DNA of 35,721 bases from Acidimicrobiales bacterium (GTDB taxonomy: Bacteria; Actinomycetota; Acidimicrobiia; Acidimicrobiales; DASWMK01): contig DASWMK010000245.1 in the NCBI GenBank assembly GCA_036399815.1, positions 1-35,721 on the forward strand, written 5' to 3'. This document shows, piece after piece, positions 24,388 through 31,629 of the stretch (positions are counted from its first letter, which is position 1; each line of letters opens with the position of its first letter). The position numbers were made by a program, and so were the translations under genes. A model generated the notes under the pieces. It was not told the origin of the DNA. It did not search any database and saw only the letters and a program-made list of their open reading frames with translations.

Positions 24388-24393
24388 TAGCGT
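24388..24393 (+). promoter_or_regulatory. Putative -10 for the acyl-ACP thioesterase gene
   Basis: TAGCGT ends 7 nt before the GTG at 24401. No Shine-Dalgarno sequence is present. The element adjoins the AT-rich box of the divergent whiB7-like promoter. Confidence 0.45.
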
Positions 24394-24400
24394 CCGACCC

Positions 24401-25138
24401 GTGGGACCGGACCTGGTGCCGCGGCCACCGAGCGGCCGCACGTTCACGACCGAGCGCCGCGTCCGCCTGGGGGACGCCACCCCCGGCCAGCGGCTCCGCC
24501 TCGACGCGCTGGCCCGCTACCTCCAGGACGTGTCCTCGGACGACACGCGCGACGCTGGCGTGTCCGACGACGGCACGTGGATCGTGCGGCGCACGGTGAT
24601 CGCCGTCCAGTGCTGGCCGGTGTTCGCCGAGGCGATCGAGATGACCACGTGGTGCTCGGGCCTCGGCAGCCGGTGGGCCGAGCGCCGGGTGTCGGTGCGG
24701 GGCGAGCACGGCGTGGCGGTGGAGACCTCGACGCTGTGGGTGCACGTGGACGCCGACGGCCTGCCGGCGCTGCTGCCGCCCCGGTTCCTCGAGGTCTACG
24801 GCGAGGCGGCCCGCGGCCGGGAGGTGTCGTCCCGGCTCGTGCACCCGAAGCCGCCGCCCGACCTGCCGACGGAGCCGTGGCCGCTCCGGGCCGTCGACCT
24901 CGACGTCCTCCGCCACGTGAACAACGCCGCGTACTGGGCCGTGGTCGAGGAGGAGCTGGCCGCCCGGCAGCGGGCCCTGCGGGCGCCGTTCGTGGCCGAG
25001 ATGGAGCACCGGTCGGCCATGCTCGGCGGCGACGAGGTGTCGGTGGCGGTGAGCGACGACGACGACGAGCGGTTCGTGCTGTGGGTGCTCGTGAACGGCC
25101 GGCCGCGGGCGAGCGCCCGGATCACGCCGGCCTCCTAG
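24401..25138 (+). CDS. Acyl-ACP thioesterase family protein
   Basis: A 245-residue double-hotdog protein. The first hotdog starts with FTTERRVRLGDATPGQRLRL and LDALARYLQDVSSDDTRDAG. The second contains RAVDLDVLRHVNNAAYWAVV, where D/H/N residues match the acyl-ACP thioesterase pattern. Such enzymes release fatty acids from acyl carrier protein. The GTG at 24401 is chosen because it lies 7 nt after a -10-like hexamer. The gene is divergent from the whiB7-like gene and directly followed by a glycosyltransferase, so a role in making a lipid or glycolipid is possible but unproven. Confidence 0.82.
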   Translation: MGPDLVPRPPSGRTFTTERRVRLGDATPGQRLRLDALARYLQDVSSDDTRDAGVSDDGTWIVRRTVIAVQCWPVFAEAIEMTTWCSGLGSRWAERRVSVRGEHGVAVETSTLWVHVDADGLPALLPPRFLEVYGEAARGREVSSRLVHPKPPPDLPTEPWPLRAVDLDVLRHVNNAAYWAVVEEELAARQRALRAPFVAEMEHRSAMLGGDEVSVAVSDDDDERFVLWVLVNGRPRASARITPAS

Positions 25139-26227
25139 GTGGACGCGGCGACGGTGGCCGGGGCCGGTGCCCGCCTGGCCGCCGGCGCCTGGCTGCTCTG
25201 GCGGGTGCCGGTGCCCCGCCCGGCGGGCGGCGGGCGCGGCCCCGTCGCCGTCGTCGTGCCGGCCAGGGACGAGGCCGCCGCCCTGCCCGAGCTGCTGCCC
25301 GGGCTGCTCGCCGCCCGGCGGCCGGGCGACGAGGTCGTCGTCGTCGACGACGGGTCGGCGGACGGGACGGCCGACGTGGCGGCCGGGGCCGGCGCGACCG
25401 TCGTCGCCGCCCCGCCGCCGCCGGACGGCTGGACGGGCAAGGCGTGGGCCTGCCACACCGGGGTGGCGGCCACGACGGCCCCCGTCCTCGTGTTCCTCGA
25501 CGCCGACACCCGCATCGCCTCCGGTGGCCTCGACCGGGTGGTGGCCGAGCACGCCGCGGCCGGCGGGCTCGTCTCCGTCCAGCCGTACCACCTCGTGCCC
25601 ACCGCCGTAGAGCGGCTCTCGGCCGTCTGCAACGTCGTCGCCATGATGGGGACCGACGCCTTCACCCCGCTCGGGCGCCGCCTGGCCCCGATCGGCGCCT
25701 TCGGCCCGGTCCTCGTCTCCACGCGGGCGGACTACGCGACCGCCGGCGGGCACGCCGCCGTCGCCGGCGCCGTCCTCGACGACGTCGCCCTCGCCCGCCG
25801 CTACCGGGCCGCCGGGCTGCCCGTCACCTGCCTCGGCGGCCGGGGCACGGTGTCGTTCCGCATGTACCCGGGCGGGCTGCCCGCGCTCGTCGAGGGGTGG
25901 AGCAAGAACCTGAGCGGCGGGGCGGCCTCGACCCGACCGGTCACCCTCGTGCTCGTCGTCGCCTGGGTGTCGCTGCTCGTGCAGGCCCCGTGGTGGCTGC
26001 TGACCGAGCCGGTCCCGCTCGGCCTCGCCGCCTACGCCGCGGTCGCCGCCGAGCTGTGGTGGATGCTGCGCCGCATCGGCTCGTTCGGGCCGGCGACGGC
26101 CGTCGCCTTCCCGGCCCCGCTGGCCGCCTTCCTCGCCGTGTTCGCCCGGTCGGCCGTGCTCAGGACGGTGCGGCGCCGGGTGCGGTGGAAGGGGCGGGAC
26201 GTGCCGGTTCGCGGTCGCGGAACATGA
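25139..26227 (+). CDS. Family 2 glycosyltransferase, membrane-associated (CrtQ-like)
   Basis: A 362-residue protein with a GT-A fold: VAVVVPARDEAAALPELLPG, VVVVDDGSADGTADVAA and the metal-binding FLDADTR, then GAVLDDVALARRYRAAGLPV. Two or three C-terminal helices (about residues 265-340) anchor it in the membrane. The sequence GGRGTVSFRMYPGGLPALVEGW resembles glycosyltransferases of carotenoid or terpenoid glycoside pathways. The GTG start directly abuts the TAG of the thioesterase. Its 3' end overlaps the convergent orn gene by 68 bp, an unusually long coding overlap. The acceptor is unknown. Confidence 0.82.
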   Translation: MDAATVAGAGARLAAGAWLLWRVPVPRPAGGGRGPVAVVVPARDEAAALPELLPGLLAARRPGDEVVVVDDGSADGTADVAAGAGATVVAAPPPPDGWTGKAWACHTGVAATTAPVLVFLDADTRIASGGLDRVVAEHAAAGGLVSVQPYHLVPTAVERLSAVCNVVAMMGTDAFTPLGRRLAPIGAFGPVLVSTRADYATAGGHAAVAGAVLDDVALARRYRAAGLPVTCLGGRGTVSFRMYPGGLPALVEGWSKNLSGGAASTRPVTLVLVVAWVSLLVQAPWWLLTEPVPLGLAAYAAVAAELWWMLRRIGSFGPATAVAFPAPLAAFLAVFARSAVLRTVRRRVRWKGRDVPVRGRGT

Positions 26228-26744
26228 CCGAGCGGTAGTAGCGCAGCTCGGCGACGCTCTCCCTGATGTCGTCGAGGGCGCGGTGGGCCCTCGCCTTGGG
26301 CGGGGCGTGGTCGAGGGCGCCGGGGTACCAGCGCCGGCACAGCTCCTTCAGGGTGGACACGTCGACCGACCGGTAGTGCAGGTGGTCCTCGACGTCCGGG
26401 AGGTAGCGGGCGAGGAAGCGGCGGTCGGTGCCGATCGAGTTGCCGCACAGCGGCACGGTGCGGGGCTCGGGGATGTGGCGGCGGAGGAACTCCAAGGTCT
26501 GGCGCCCGGCCTCGTCGAGGGTGACGGTGGAGGCCCGGATGGCCGGGAGCAGCCCGCTGCGGGTGTGCATCTCGACCACGACCTCGTCCATGAGCGCGAG
26601 GGCGTCGGCCGGCTGGTGCACGACGAGGTCCGGCCCCTCCTCGACGATCTCCAGCTCGTCGTCGGTGACGAGCGAGGCGATCTCGACGATCACGTGGCGG
26701 CTCGGGTCCAGCCCGGTCATCTCGAGGTCCATCCAGGCCAGCAC
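26160..26744 (-). CDS. orn: Oligoribonuclease
   Basis: A 194-residue DEDDh 3'-5' exonuclease that degrades 2-5-nt RNAs and pGpG to nucleotides. Exo I is WMDLEMTGL (acidic residues near 6 and 8), exo II is NSIGTDRRFL and exo III is RAHRALDDIRES with the catalytic His. The GTG at 26744 is 6 nt after TAGGGT, with no Shine-Dalgarno sequence. The C-terminal tail (DREPARPAPSTAPGAAPS) extends past the usual end, and this tail overlaps the glycosyltransferase coding end on the other strand by 68 bp. It diverges from dut. Confidence 0.95.
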   Translation of the reverse strand: MLAWMDLEMTGLDPSRHVIVEIASLVTDDELEIVEEGPDLVVHQPADALALMDEVVVEMHTRSGLLPAIRASTVTLDEAGRQTLEFLRRHIPEPRTVPLCGNSIGTDRRFLARYLPDVEDHLHYRSVDVSTLKELCRRWYPGALDHAPPKARAHRALDDIRESVAELRYYRSVMFRDREPARPAPSTAPGAAPS

Positions 26745-26750
26745 GGCGCC

Positions 26751-26756
26751 ACCCTA
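26751..26756 (-). promoter_or_regulatory. Putative -10 for orn
   Basis: TAGGGT on the minus strand ends 6 nt before the GTG at 26744. Paired with the dut promoter in a 33-bp divergent region. Confidence 0.5.
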
Positions 26757-26764
26757 GGCGGCAC

Positions 26765-26770
26765 TACCCT
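26765..26770 (+). promoter_or_regulatory. Putative -10 for dut
   Basis: TACCCT ends 7 nt before the GTG at 26778, with no Shine-Dalgarno sequence. This is leaderless spacing. Confidence 0.5.
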
Positions 26771-26777
26771 CCCGCCC

Positions 26778-27212
26778 GTGCTGGAGGTGCCGCTGCTGCG
26801 GCTCGACGCCGACCTCCCCGTCCCCGCCTACGCCCGGGCCGGCGACGCCGGCGCCGACCTCGTGGCCAGGGAGGGCGCCGTGCTCGCCCCGGGGGGCGGG
26901 CGGGCCGTCGTGCCCACCGGGGTGGCCGTCGCCATCCCCGACGGTTGGGCGGGGTTCGTGCAGCCCCGCAGCGGGCTGGCCGCCCGCCACGGCGTGACCT
27001 GCCTGAACACGCCCGGCCTGATCGACCCCGGCTACCGGGGCGAGGTGATGGTCGTGCTGGTGAACACCGACCCGGTGACCCCCTACGAGGTCCGGCGGGG
27101 CGACCGCATCGCCCAGCTCGTCCTCCAGCGGGTGGAGCAGGCCGTGTTCACGCCCGTCGACGCCCTCCCCGGCACCGACCGGGGCGGCGGCTTCGGCTCG
27201 ACCGGCCGCTGA
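26778..27212 (+). CDS. dut: dUTP diphosphatase
   Basis: A 144-residue trimeric-type dUTPase that hydrolyses dUTP to dUMP and diphosphate, keeping uracil out of DNA and feeding dTMP synthesis. The five family motifs are visible: AGDAGADL, PRSGLAARHG, GLIDPGYRGE (catalytic Asp), RGDRIAQLVLQ and the mobile C-terminal RGGGFGSTGR. The length is typical. The GTG start follows a -10-like hexamer by 7 nt. It ends 3 nt before the convergent Zur-like gene. Confidence 0.96.
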   Translation: MLEVPLLRLDADLPVPAYARAGDAGADLVAREGAVLAPGGGRAVVPTGVAVAIPDGWAGFVQPRSGLAARHGVTCLNTPGLIDPGYRGEVMVVLVNTDPVTPYEVRRGDRIAQLVLQRVEQAVFTPVDALPGTDRGGGFGSTGR

Positions 27213-27215
27213 CGC

Positions 27216-27650
27216 TCAGCCGCAGTCGCGGCAGGTGCCGACGAGGTCGAGGCGGTGCCCGGCCGGCCGGAACCCGGCCTCGCCGGCGGCCCGCTCCAGC
27301 GCCCGGCCGAGGCTGCGCTCGAGCTGGCGGGAGACCGTGAAGTCGGTGACCGACCCGCAGGACGAGCAGATGAGGTGGTGGTGGTGGCCGGTCAGCTCCT
27401 CGGCCAGCTCGTAGCGGGCGAACCCGCCGGGGCCGGGGACGCGGCGGACGACGCCGGCCCGCTCCAGCACGGCGAGGTTGCGGTAGGCCGAGCTCTGGGG
27501 GAGGTCGGGCCGGGCGCCGAGCACCTCGGGCAGCGACAGCGGCCGGTCCGCGTCGAGGAGGACGTCGACCAGCTCCCGCCGGCCCGCCGTGTAGCGCTGG
27601 CCGTCCCGCCGCAGCCGGGCGGTGACGACCGCGTGCAGGTCGCCTGCCAC
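27216..27650 (-). CDS. Fur-family repressor, Zur-like
   Basis: A 144-residue Fur-family regulator with a winged helix (SSAYRNLAVLERAGVV), a metal-binding run TGHHHHLIC95SSC98GS and C-terminal C140-x2-C143. It is divergent from znuACB and separated from it by a Zur-box-like palindrome, so zinc-dependent repression of the transporter, and perhaps of itself, is the likely role. The GTG at 27650 is chosen because TACGAT (27662-27657) ends 6 nt upstream. An in-frame ATG at 27698 would add 16 residues and overlap the znuA start. It lacks the HLGHG and HFAI motifs of the Nur-like protein at 13098-13538. Confidence 0.82.
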   Translation of the reverse strand: MAGDLHAVVTARLRRDGQRYTAGRRELVDVLLDADRPLSLPEVLGARPDLPQSSAYRNLAVLERAGVVRRVPGPGGFARYELAEELTGHHHHLICSSCGSVTDFTVSRQLERSLGRALERAAGEAGFRPAGHRLDLVGTCRDCG

Positions 27651-27656
27651 CCGGCC

Positions 27657-27662
27657 ATCGTA
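27657..27662 (-). promoter_or_regulatory. Putative -10 for the Zur-like gene
   Basis: TACGAT on the minus strand ends 6 nt before the GTG at 27650. No Shine-Dalgarno sequence is present. It lies 11 bp from the palindrome at 27674-27694. Confidence 0.45.
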
Positions 27663-27673
27663 TCCGCTGAGGT

Positions 27674-27694
27674 CGAGAGTTAGAATCGTTCTCG
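27674..27694. promoter_or_regulatory. Zur-box-like operator between the zur-like gene and znuA
   Basis: CGAGA (27674-27678) and TCTCG (27690-27694) are inverted arms of a 21-bp imperfect palindrome. TTAGAATCGTTCTCG (27680-27694) matches the recalled actinobacterial Zur consensus TGAAAATCATTTTCA at 10 of 15 positions. It contains TAGAAT (27681-27686), the presumed -10 of znuA, so bound repressor would block transcription. Confidence 0.6.
27681..27686 (+). promoter_or_regulatory. znuA -10 element
   Basis: TAGAAT differs from TATAAT at one base and ends 10 nt before the znuA ATG at 27697. No Shine-Dalgarno sequence is present, so the transcript is probably leaderless. Confidence 0.55.
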
Positions 27695-27696
27695 TC

Positions 27697-28560
27697 ATGG
27701 TCCCCACTCCCGGGTGGTTCCCCGCGGTCCTCGCCTGCGCCGTGCTCGCCGCCGGCTGCGGCGCCGCCGCCGGGTCGGGCAAGGCGGCGCCCGTCCGGGT
27801 CGCGGCCGGCGTGTACCCCCTGGCCTTCGCCGCGCAGCGGGTGGGCGGCGACCGGGTCGACGTCGTGACGCTGACGCCGCCCGGCGTCGAGCCCCACGAC
27901 CTCGAGCTCGACCCCGACCAGGTGGACGACGTGCAGACCGCCGACCTCGTGCTGCTCGTGGGCGGCGGCCTCCAGCCGGCCGTCGAGGCGGCGGCCGGCG
28001 ACGCCGACGGCGAGGTGGTCGACGTGCTGGCGGCCGTGGACGTCGTCGGCGGCGACCCCCACGTCTGGCTCGACCCGGTCCGCATGCAGGCCGTGGTGGC
28101 CGAGGTGGCGGACGCGCTCGCCGCCGTCGACGGGGCCGGCGCGGCGGGGTACCGGGCGCGGGCGGACGAGCTGGCCGGCGAGTTGGCCGCGCTCGACGCC
28201 GACCTCCGGGCCGGCCTGGCCGACTGCCGCTCCCGCCTGCTCGTCACGACCCACGCCGCCTTCGGCTACCTGGCCGGCCGCTACGACCTCGAGCCCGAGC
28301 CGCTCACCGGCCTGGCGCCGGAGGCCGAGGCCGACCCCGACCGCCTGGCCGAGCTGGCCGACCTGGTCGAGGGGGGCGGGGTGACGACCGTGTTCACGGA
28401 GGCGCTGGCGCCCGCCGACCTGGCCGAGACGCTGGCCGCGGAGGCCGGGGTGGGCACGGCCGTCCTCGACCCCATCGAGGGCCCGCCCGCCGAGGGCGAC
28501 TACCTCGACGCCATGTGGTCCGACCTCGCCGCCCTGCGGGAGGGCCTCGGGTGCCGGTGA
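27697..28560 (+). CDS. znuA: Zinc-type ABC transporter substrate-binding lipoprotein
   Basis: A 287-residue cluster A-I metal-binding protein. The lipoprotein signal ends at C21 (LAAGC). The metal ligands expected for ZnuA-type proteins are H67 (PPGVEPHDLE), H122 (GDPHVWLDP), H186 (TTHAAFGYL) and an acidic residue near D258. It lacks the long His/Asp-rich loop of E. coli ZnuA. It binds zinc (possibly manganese) outside the membrane and passes it to ZnuB. The operon context with a Zur-like gene and operator favours zinc. The stop overlaps the znuC start region. Confidence 0.9.
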   Translation: MVPTPGWFPAVLACAVLAAGCGAAAGSGKAAPVRVAAGVYPLAFAAQRVGGDRVDVVTLTPPGVEPHDLELDPDQVDDVQTADLVLLVGGGLQPAVEAAAGDADGEVVDVLAAVDVVGGDPHVWLDPVRMQAVVAEVADALAAVDGAGAAGYRARADELAGELAALDADLRAGLADCRSRLLVTTHAAFGYLAGRYDLEPEPLTGLAPEAEADPDRLAELADLVEGGGVTTVFTEALAPADLAETLAAEAGVGTAVLDPIEGPPAEGDYLDAMWSDLAALREGLGCR

Positions 28561-29297
28561 CCGTGATCGAGGCCGCCGGGGTGGCGTTCTCCTACGGCCG
28601 CACCCCGGTGCTGGCCGGGGTCGACCTGCGGGTGGAGCGGGGCGAGTTCGTGGCCCTGGTCGGCTCGAACGGGTCGGGCAAGTCGACCCTGCTCCGCGTC
28701 CTGCTCGGGCTGGCCCGGCCCGAGCGGGGCGAGGTCCGCCTGCTCGGCGAGCCGCCCGACCGGGTGGCCGACCGCTCCCGCATCGGCTACGTCCCCCAGC
28801 GCCCGGCCACCGCCGGCCTGCTCCCCGCCACCGTCGAGGAGGTGGCCGCCGCCGGCCGGCTGGGCCGCCGGGCGTGGTGGCGCCGCCCCGGTGCCGAGGA
28901 CCGGGAGGCGGTGCGGGCGGCGCTGGCCGCCGTCGGCCTCCTCGACCGGCGGGCCGACCGGCTGGGCGACCTGTCCGGCGGCCAGCAGCAGCGGGCGTTC
29001 ATCGCCAAGGCGCTGGCCTCCGGCCCCGACCTGCTCGTGCTGGACGAGCCGACGGCCGGCATCGACGCCGCCTCCCAGCGCGGCTTCCGGGACGCGCTCG
29101 TCGGCCTGGTCGAGTCGGGCGCCACCGTGCTGCTCGTCTCCCACGAGCTGAGCGCCGTCGCCCCCGACCTCCACCGCGTCGTCGTCCTCCGCCACGGCGC
29201 GGTCGCCTTCGACGGCCCGCCCGCCGACCTGGAGGCGTCCGGGGTCAGCCTCGGCGTCCACCGCCACGACCTGCCCGTGTGGCTGGAGGAGCCGTGA
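28551..29297 (+). CDS. znuC: Zinc-type ABC transporter ATP-binding protein
   Basis: A 248-residue ATPase: Walker A GSNGSGKST, signature LSGGQQQRAFIAKAL, Walker B LLVLDEPTAGID, switch His VSHELSAV. GGGAGGG at 28538-28544 lies 6 nt before the GTG at 28551, favouring that start over the in-frame GTG at 28557. It overlaps znuA by 10 nt and znuB by 4 nt, as in tightly coupled znu operons. The C-terminus VHRHDLPVWLEEP carries His residues often seen in ZnuC-like ATPases. Confidence 0.92.
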   Translation: MPVTVIEAAGVAFSYGRTPVLAGVDLRVERGEFVALVGSNGSGKSTLLRVLLGLARPERGEVRLLGEPPDRVADRSRIGYVPQRPATAGLLPATVEEVAAAGRLGRRAWWRRPGAEDREAVRAALAAVGLLDRRADRLGDLSGGQQQRAFIAKALASGPDLLVLDEPTAGIDAASQRGFRDALVGLVESGATVLLVSHELSAVAPDLHRVVVLRHGAVAFDGPPADLEASGVSLGVHRHDLPVWLEEP

Positions 29298-30130
29298 GCC
29301 TGCCGCTGCCCCTGCCGTGGCCGTTCGAGCGGACGTACATGCAGCTGGCCCTGGCCGCCGGGCTGGTCGTCGGGCTGTGCGCGCCGCTGATCGGCACGTT
29401 CCTCGTGCAGAAGCGGCTGTCGCTGCTCGGCGACGGGATCGGCCACGTCGCCTTCGCCGGCGTGTCGGCCGGGCTGCTCGCCGGGGTGTGGCCCACGTGG
29501 ACGGCGCTGGTCGCGGCCGTCGCCGCCGCCGTCGCCGTCGAGTGGCTGCGGAGCCGGGGCCGGGCGACCGGCGACTTCGCCCTCGCCCTGCTCTTCTACT
29601 CGGGCATCGCCGGCGGGGTCGTGCTCGCCGGGCTGGCCGGCTCCTACGACGCCGGCGTCCTCACCTACCTGTTCGGCTCGATCCTCACGGTCACCCGGTC
29701 CGACGCCGTGACCGTGGCCGTGCTCGGCGGCGTGATCCTCCTCGCCGTCGTCGCCTCGTGGCGGGCCCTCTTCGCGGTCGTCCTCGACGAGCCCGCGGCC
29801 CGGGTGGCCGGCCTGCCCGTCGACCTGCTCAACCTCGGGCTGGTCGCCCTGGCCGCCGTCACCGTCGTGGCCGCCATGCGGGTGGTCGGCGTCCTGCTCG
29901 TCGCCGCGCTGATGGTGCTGCCGGTGGGGTCGGCCCAGCGCCTGGCCCGTTCCTTCCGGGGGACGCTCGTGGTCGCCGCCGCCATCGGCGGGGCGTCGGT
30001 CGTCGGCGGCCTGGTGGCGGCCCGCCTGTGGGCACTCGCGCCCGGCGGCACGATCGTGCTCGTGGCCGCGGCGGTCTTCGCCGTCACGGCGGCCAGGGGT
30101 ACCGTGCACGCGTGGCCCTCCGACCGCTGA
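29294..30130 (+). CDS. znuB: Zinc-type ABC transporter permease
   Basis: A 278-residue ABC-3 family permease with about eight helices. LCAPLIGTFLVQKRLSLLGD and GIGHVAFAGVSAG near the N-terminus and ARVAGLPVDLLNLGLVALAA later are characteristic. The GTG start overlaps the znuC stop (GTGA). Its 3' end contains the probable promoter and start of the hotdog thioesterase, which overlaps it by 19 nt. Confidence 0.92.
   Translation: MSLPLPLPWPFERTYMQLALAAGLVVGLCAPLIGTFLVQKRLSLLGDGIGHVAFAGVSAGLLAGVWPTWTALVAAVAAAVAVEWLRSRGRATGDFALALLFYSGIAGGVVLAGLAGSYDAGVLTYLFGSILTVTRSDAVTVAVLGGVILLAVVASWRALFAVVLDEPAARVAGLPVDLLNLGLVALAAVTVVAAMRVVGVLLVAALMVLPVGSAQRLARSFRGTLVVAAAIGGASVVGGLVAARLWALAPGGTIVLVAAAVFAVTAARGTVHAWPSDR
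30100..30105 (+). promoter_or_regulatory. Putative -10 for the hotdog thioesterase, inside znuB
   Basis: TACCGT within the last codons of znuB ends 6 nt before the GTG at 30112. This could give a zinc-independent leaderless transcript. Confidence 0.4.
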
Positions 30131-30606
30131 CCAACGAGGGCTGGGGCTTCTCGTCGAACTGCTTCGTCTGCGAGCCGGCCAACGCGAGCGGCCTGCGCAT
30201 CCCGTTCTTCCACGACGACGAGGCCGGCACCGTCGTGGCCGACTTCCGCCTCGGGCCCGAGTTCTCCGGCGCCCCGACCTACGTGCACGGCGGCGTCGTG
30301 CTGGCCGTGCTGGACGAGGCCCAGGCGTGGGCGACGATCGCCGTCGGCGGCCGGTTCGCGGTGACGACCGAGACGACCACCCGCTTCCTGCGGCCGGCCC
30401 GGGTCGGGCGCGACTACCGGGTCGAGGCCCGGCTGACGGCGACCCACGGCGACGACCTGGCGACGGCGGCGACGGTCAGCGACGAGCGGGGCCGGCCGTG
30501 CGCCGAGTCGACGGCCACGTTCCGGGCGCTGTCGGCGGCCGCCGCCGTCGACGCCATCGGCTCGGACATCTCGGGGACGCCCGACGCCGACTACCTCCGC
30601 GACTAG
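30112..30606 (+). CDS. PaaI-type hotdog-fold thioesterase
   Basis: A 164-residue single-hotdog protein. The N-terminal CFVCEPANASGLRIPF and the central TYVHGGVVLAVLDEAQAWAT are hallmarks of PaaI/YbgC-like acyl-CoA thioesterases, where HGG and the following Asp/Glu contribute to catalysis. The substrate is unknown. The GTG start lies inside the znuB end (19-nt overlap) and 6 nt after a -10-like hexamer, so it may have its own leaderless transcript. The alternative is read-through with znuB. A link to zinc is not apparent. Confidence 0.8.
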   Translation: MALRPLTNEGWGFSSNCFVCEPANASGLRIPFFHDDEAGTVVADFRLGPEFSGAPTYVHGGVVLAVLDEAQAWATIAVGGRFAVTTETTTRFLRPARVGRDYRVEARLTATHGDDLATAATVSDERGRPCAESTATFRALSAAAAVDAIGSDISGTPDADYLRD

Positions 30607-30633
30607 ACCGCGCCGCCCGCCGCCGGTACGTTC

Positions 30634-30650
30634 TTGCGAACCGGTCGCAA
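30634..30650. promoter_or_regulatory. Nur-box-like operator upstream of the nickel/cobalt transporter
   Basis: TTGCGA-ACCGG-TCGCAA is a perfect 6-bp inverted repeat around 5 bp. The recalled Streptomyces Nur consensus is TTGCAA-N5-TTGCAA, so the spacing is identical and four of six bases per arm match. It lies 16 nt before the transporter start. Repression by the Nur-like protein at 13098-13538 is inferred. Confidence 0.65.
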
Positions 30651-30666
30651 CAAGGAGGCGCGCGAC

Positions 30667-31332
30667 GTGCACATCCCGGACGGCTTCATCGACGCCGGCA
30701 CGTCGCTCGGCGCCGGCGCCGTCGCCGTCGGGGGGCTCGCCGTCTGCGTCTCGCGGACCAGGGACGCGCTGGCCGACCGCCAGGTGCCGCTGGCCGGCCT
30801 CGTCGCCTCGTTCGTGTTCGCCGTGCAGATGGTCAACTTCCCGGTGGCCGCCGGCACCAGCGGCCACCTGCTGGGCGGCGTGCTCGCCGCCGTGCTCGTC
30901 GGGCCGTGGACCGGCGCCGTGTGCATCGCCGTGGTGCTCGCCGTCCAGGCCCTGTTCGCCGACGGCGGCCTCACCGCGCTCGGGCTGAACGTCACCAACA
31001 TGGCCCTCGTCGGCGCGCTCGGCGGGTACGCCCTGTTCCTCGTGGCCCGGGCCGTGCTGCCCCGCACGCCCGGCGCCGTCCCGCTGGCCGCCGGCGTGGC
31101 CGCCGGGCTGTCCACCGTCCTCGCCGCCACCGCCTTCGCCGTCGAGTACGCGCTCGGCGGCACCGGCGACGCGTCGACCGGCGCCGTCCTGGCCGCCATG
31201 GTCGGCGTCCACACGCTCGTCGGGGTCGGCGAGGGCGTGATCACGGCGATGACCGTCGGGGCCGTGCTGGCCGTCCGGCCCGACCTCGTCCACGGCGCCG
31301 ACCACCGGCCGCCCGTGCTGGTCGACGCCTGA
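30667..31332 (+). CDS. ECF-type nickel/cobalt transporter S component (CbiM/NikM family)
   Basis: A 221-residue membrane protein starting MHIPDGFID, the CbiM/NikM signature in which the N-terminal Met-His segment binds the metal; this fixes the GTG start at 30667. AAGGAGG at 30652-30658 is a good ribosome site. Segments such as MVNFPVAAGTSGHLLGG and HTLVGVGEGVITAMTV are characteristic. The Nur-box-like operator upstream argues for nickel, though sequence alone cannot exclude cobalt. It overlaps the next gene by 1 nt. Confidence 0.92.
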   Translation: MHIPDGFIDAGTSLGAGAVAVGGLAVCVSRTRDALADRQVPLAGLVASFVFAVQMVNFPVAAGTSGHLLGGVLAAVLVGPWTGAVCIAVVLAVQALFADGGLTALGLNVTNMALVGALGGYALFLVARAVLPRTPGAVPLAAGVAAGLSTVLAATAFAVEYALGGTGDASTGAVLAAMVGVHTLVGVGEGVITAMTVGAVLAVRPDLVHGADHRPPVLVDA

Positions 31333-31628
31333 TGCGCCGGTTCGTCGTGGCCGGCATCCTCGTGGCCGTGCTGGTCGCCGGCCTGGCCGGCGCGGTCGCC
31401 AGCGACGAGCCCGACGGCCTGGAGCGGGTGGCCCGGGACCAGGGCTTCGCCGGGGAGGCCGACGAGCACGCGCTCTCCGGGTCGCCGGTGGCCGACTACC
31501 GGGTCGACGGGGTGGACGACGACCGGGTGTCGACCGGCCTCGCCGGCGTGCTCGGCGTGGTCGTCACGTTCGCGCTCGGCACCGGGCTGCTCCTCGTCGT
31601 CCGGCGCCGCTCGTCCCGCGCCGGCTGA
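31332..31628 (+). CDS. PDGLE-domain small membrane subunit (NikN/CbiN-like)
   Basis: A 98-residue protein with two transmembrane helices flanking an extracytoplasmic loop that contains DEPDGLERVA, the PDGLE motif of the small subunit associated with CbiM/NikM. Family members help load the metal. The ATG overlaps the stop of the CbiM-like gene (TGATG) and the stop is 1 nt from cbiQ, so it is part of the same operon. The length is normal. Confidence 0.87.
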   Translation: MRRFVVAGILVAVLVAGLAGAVASDEPDGLERVARDQGFAGEADEHALSGSPVADYRVDGVDDDRVSTGLAGVLGVVVTFALGTGLLLVVRRRSSRAG

Positions 31629-31629
31629 G

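Noticed and set aside
24285-24428. N-terminal extension of the upstream ORF to 106 codons
   Set aside because: The extension lies across and upstream of the putative whiB7-like promoter, so it would not be on the transcript. The ATG at 24284 gives a 58-codon ORF inside the leader.
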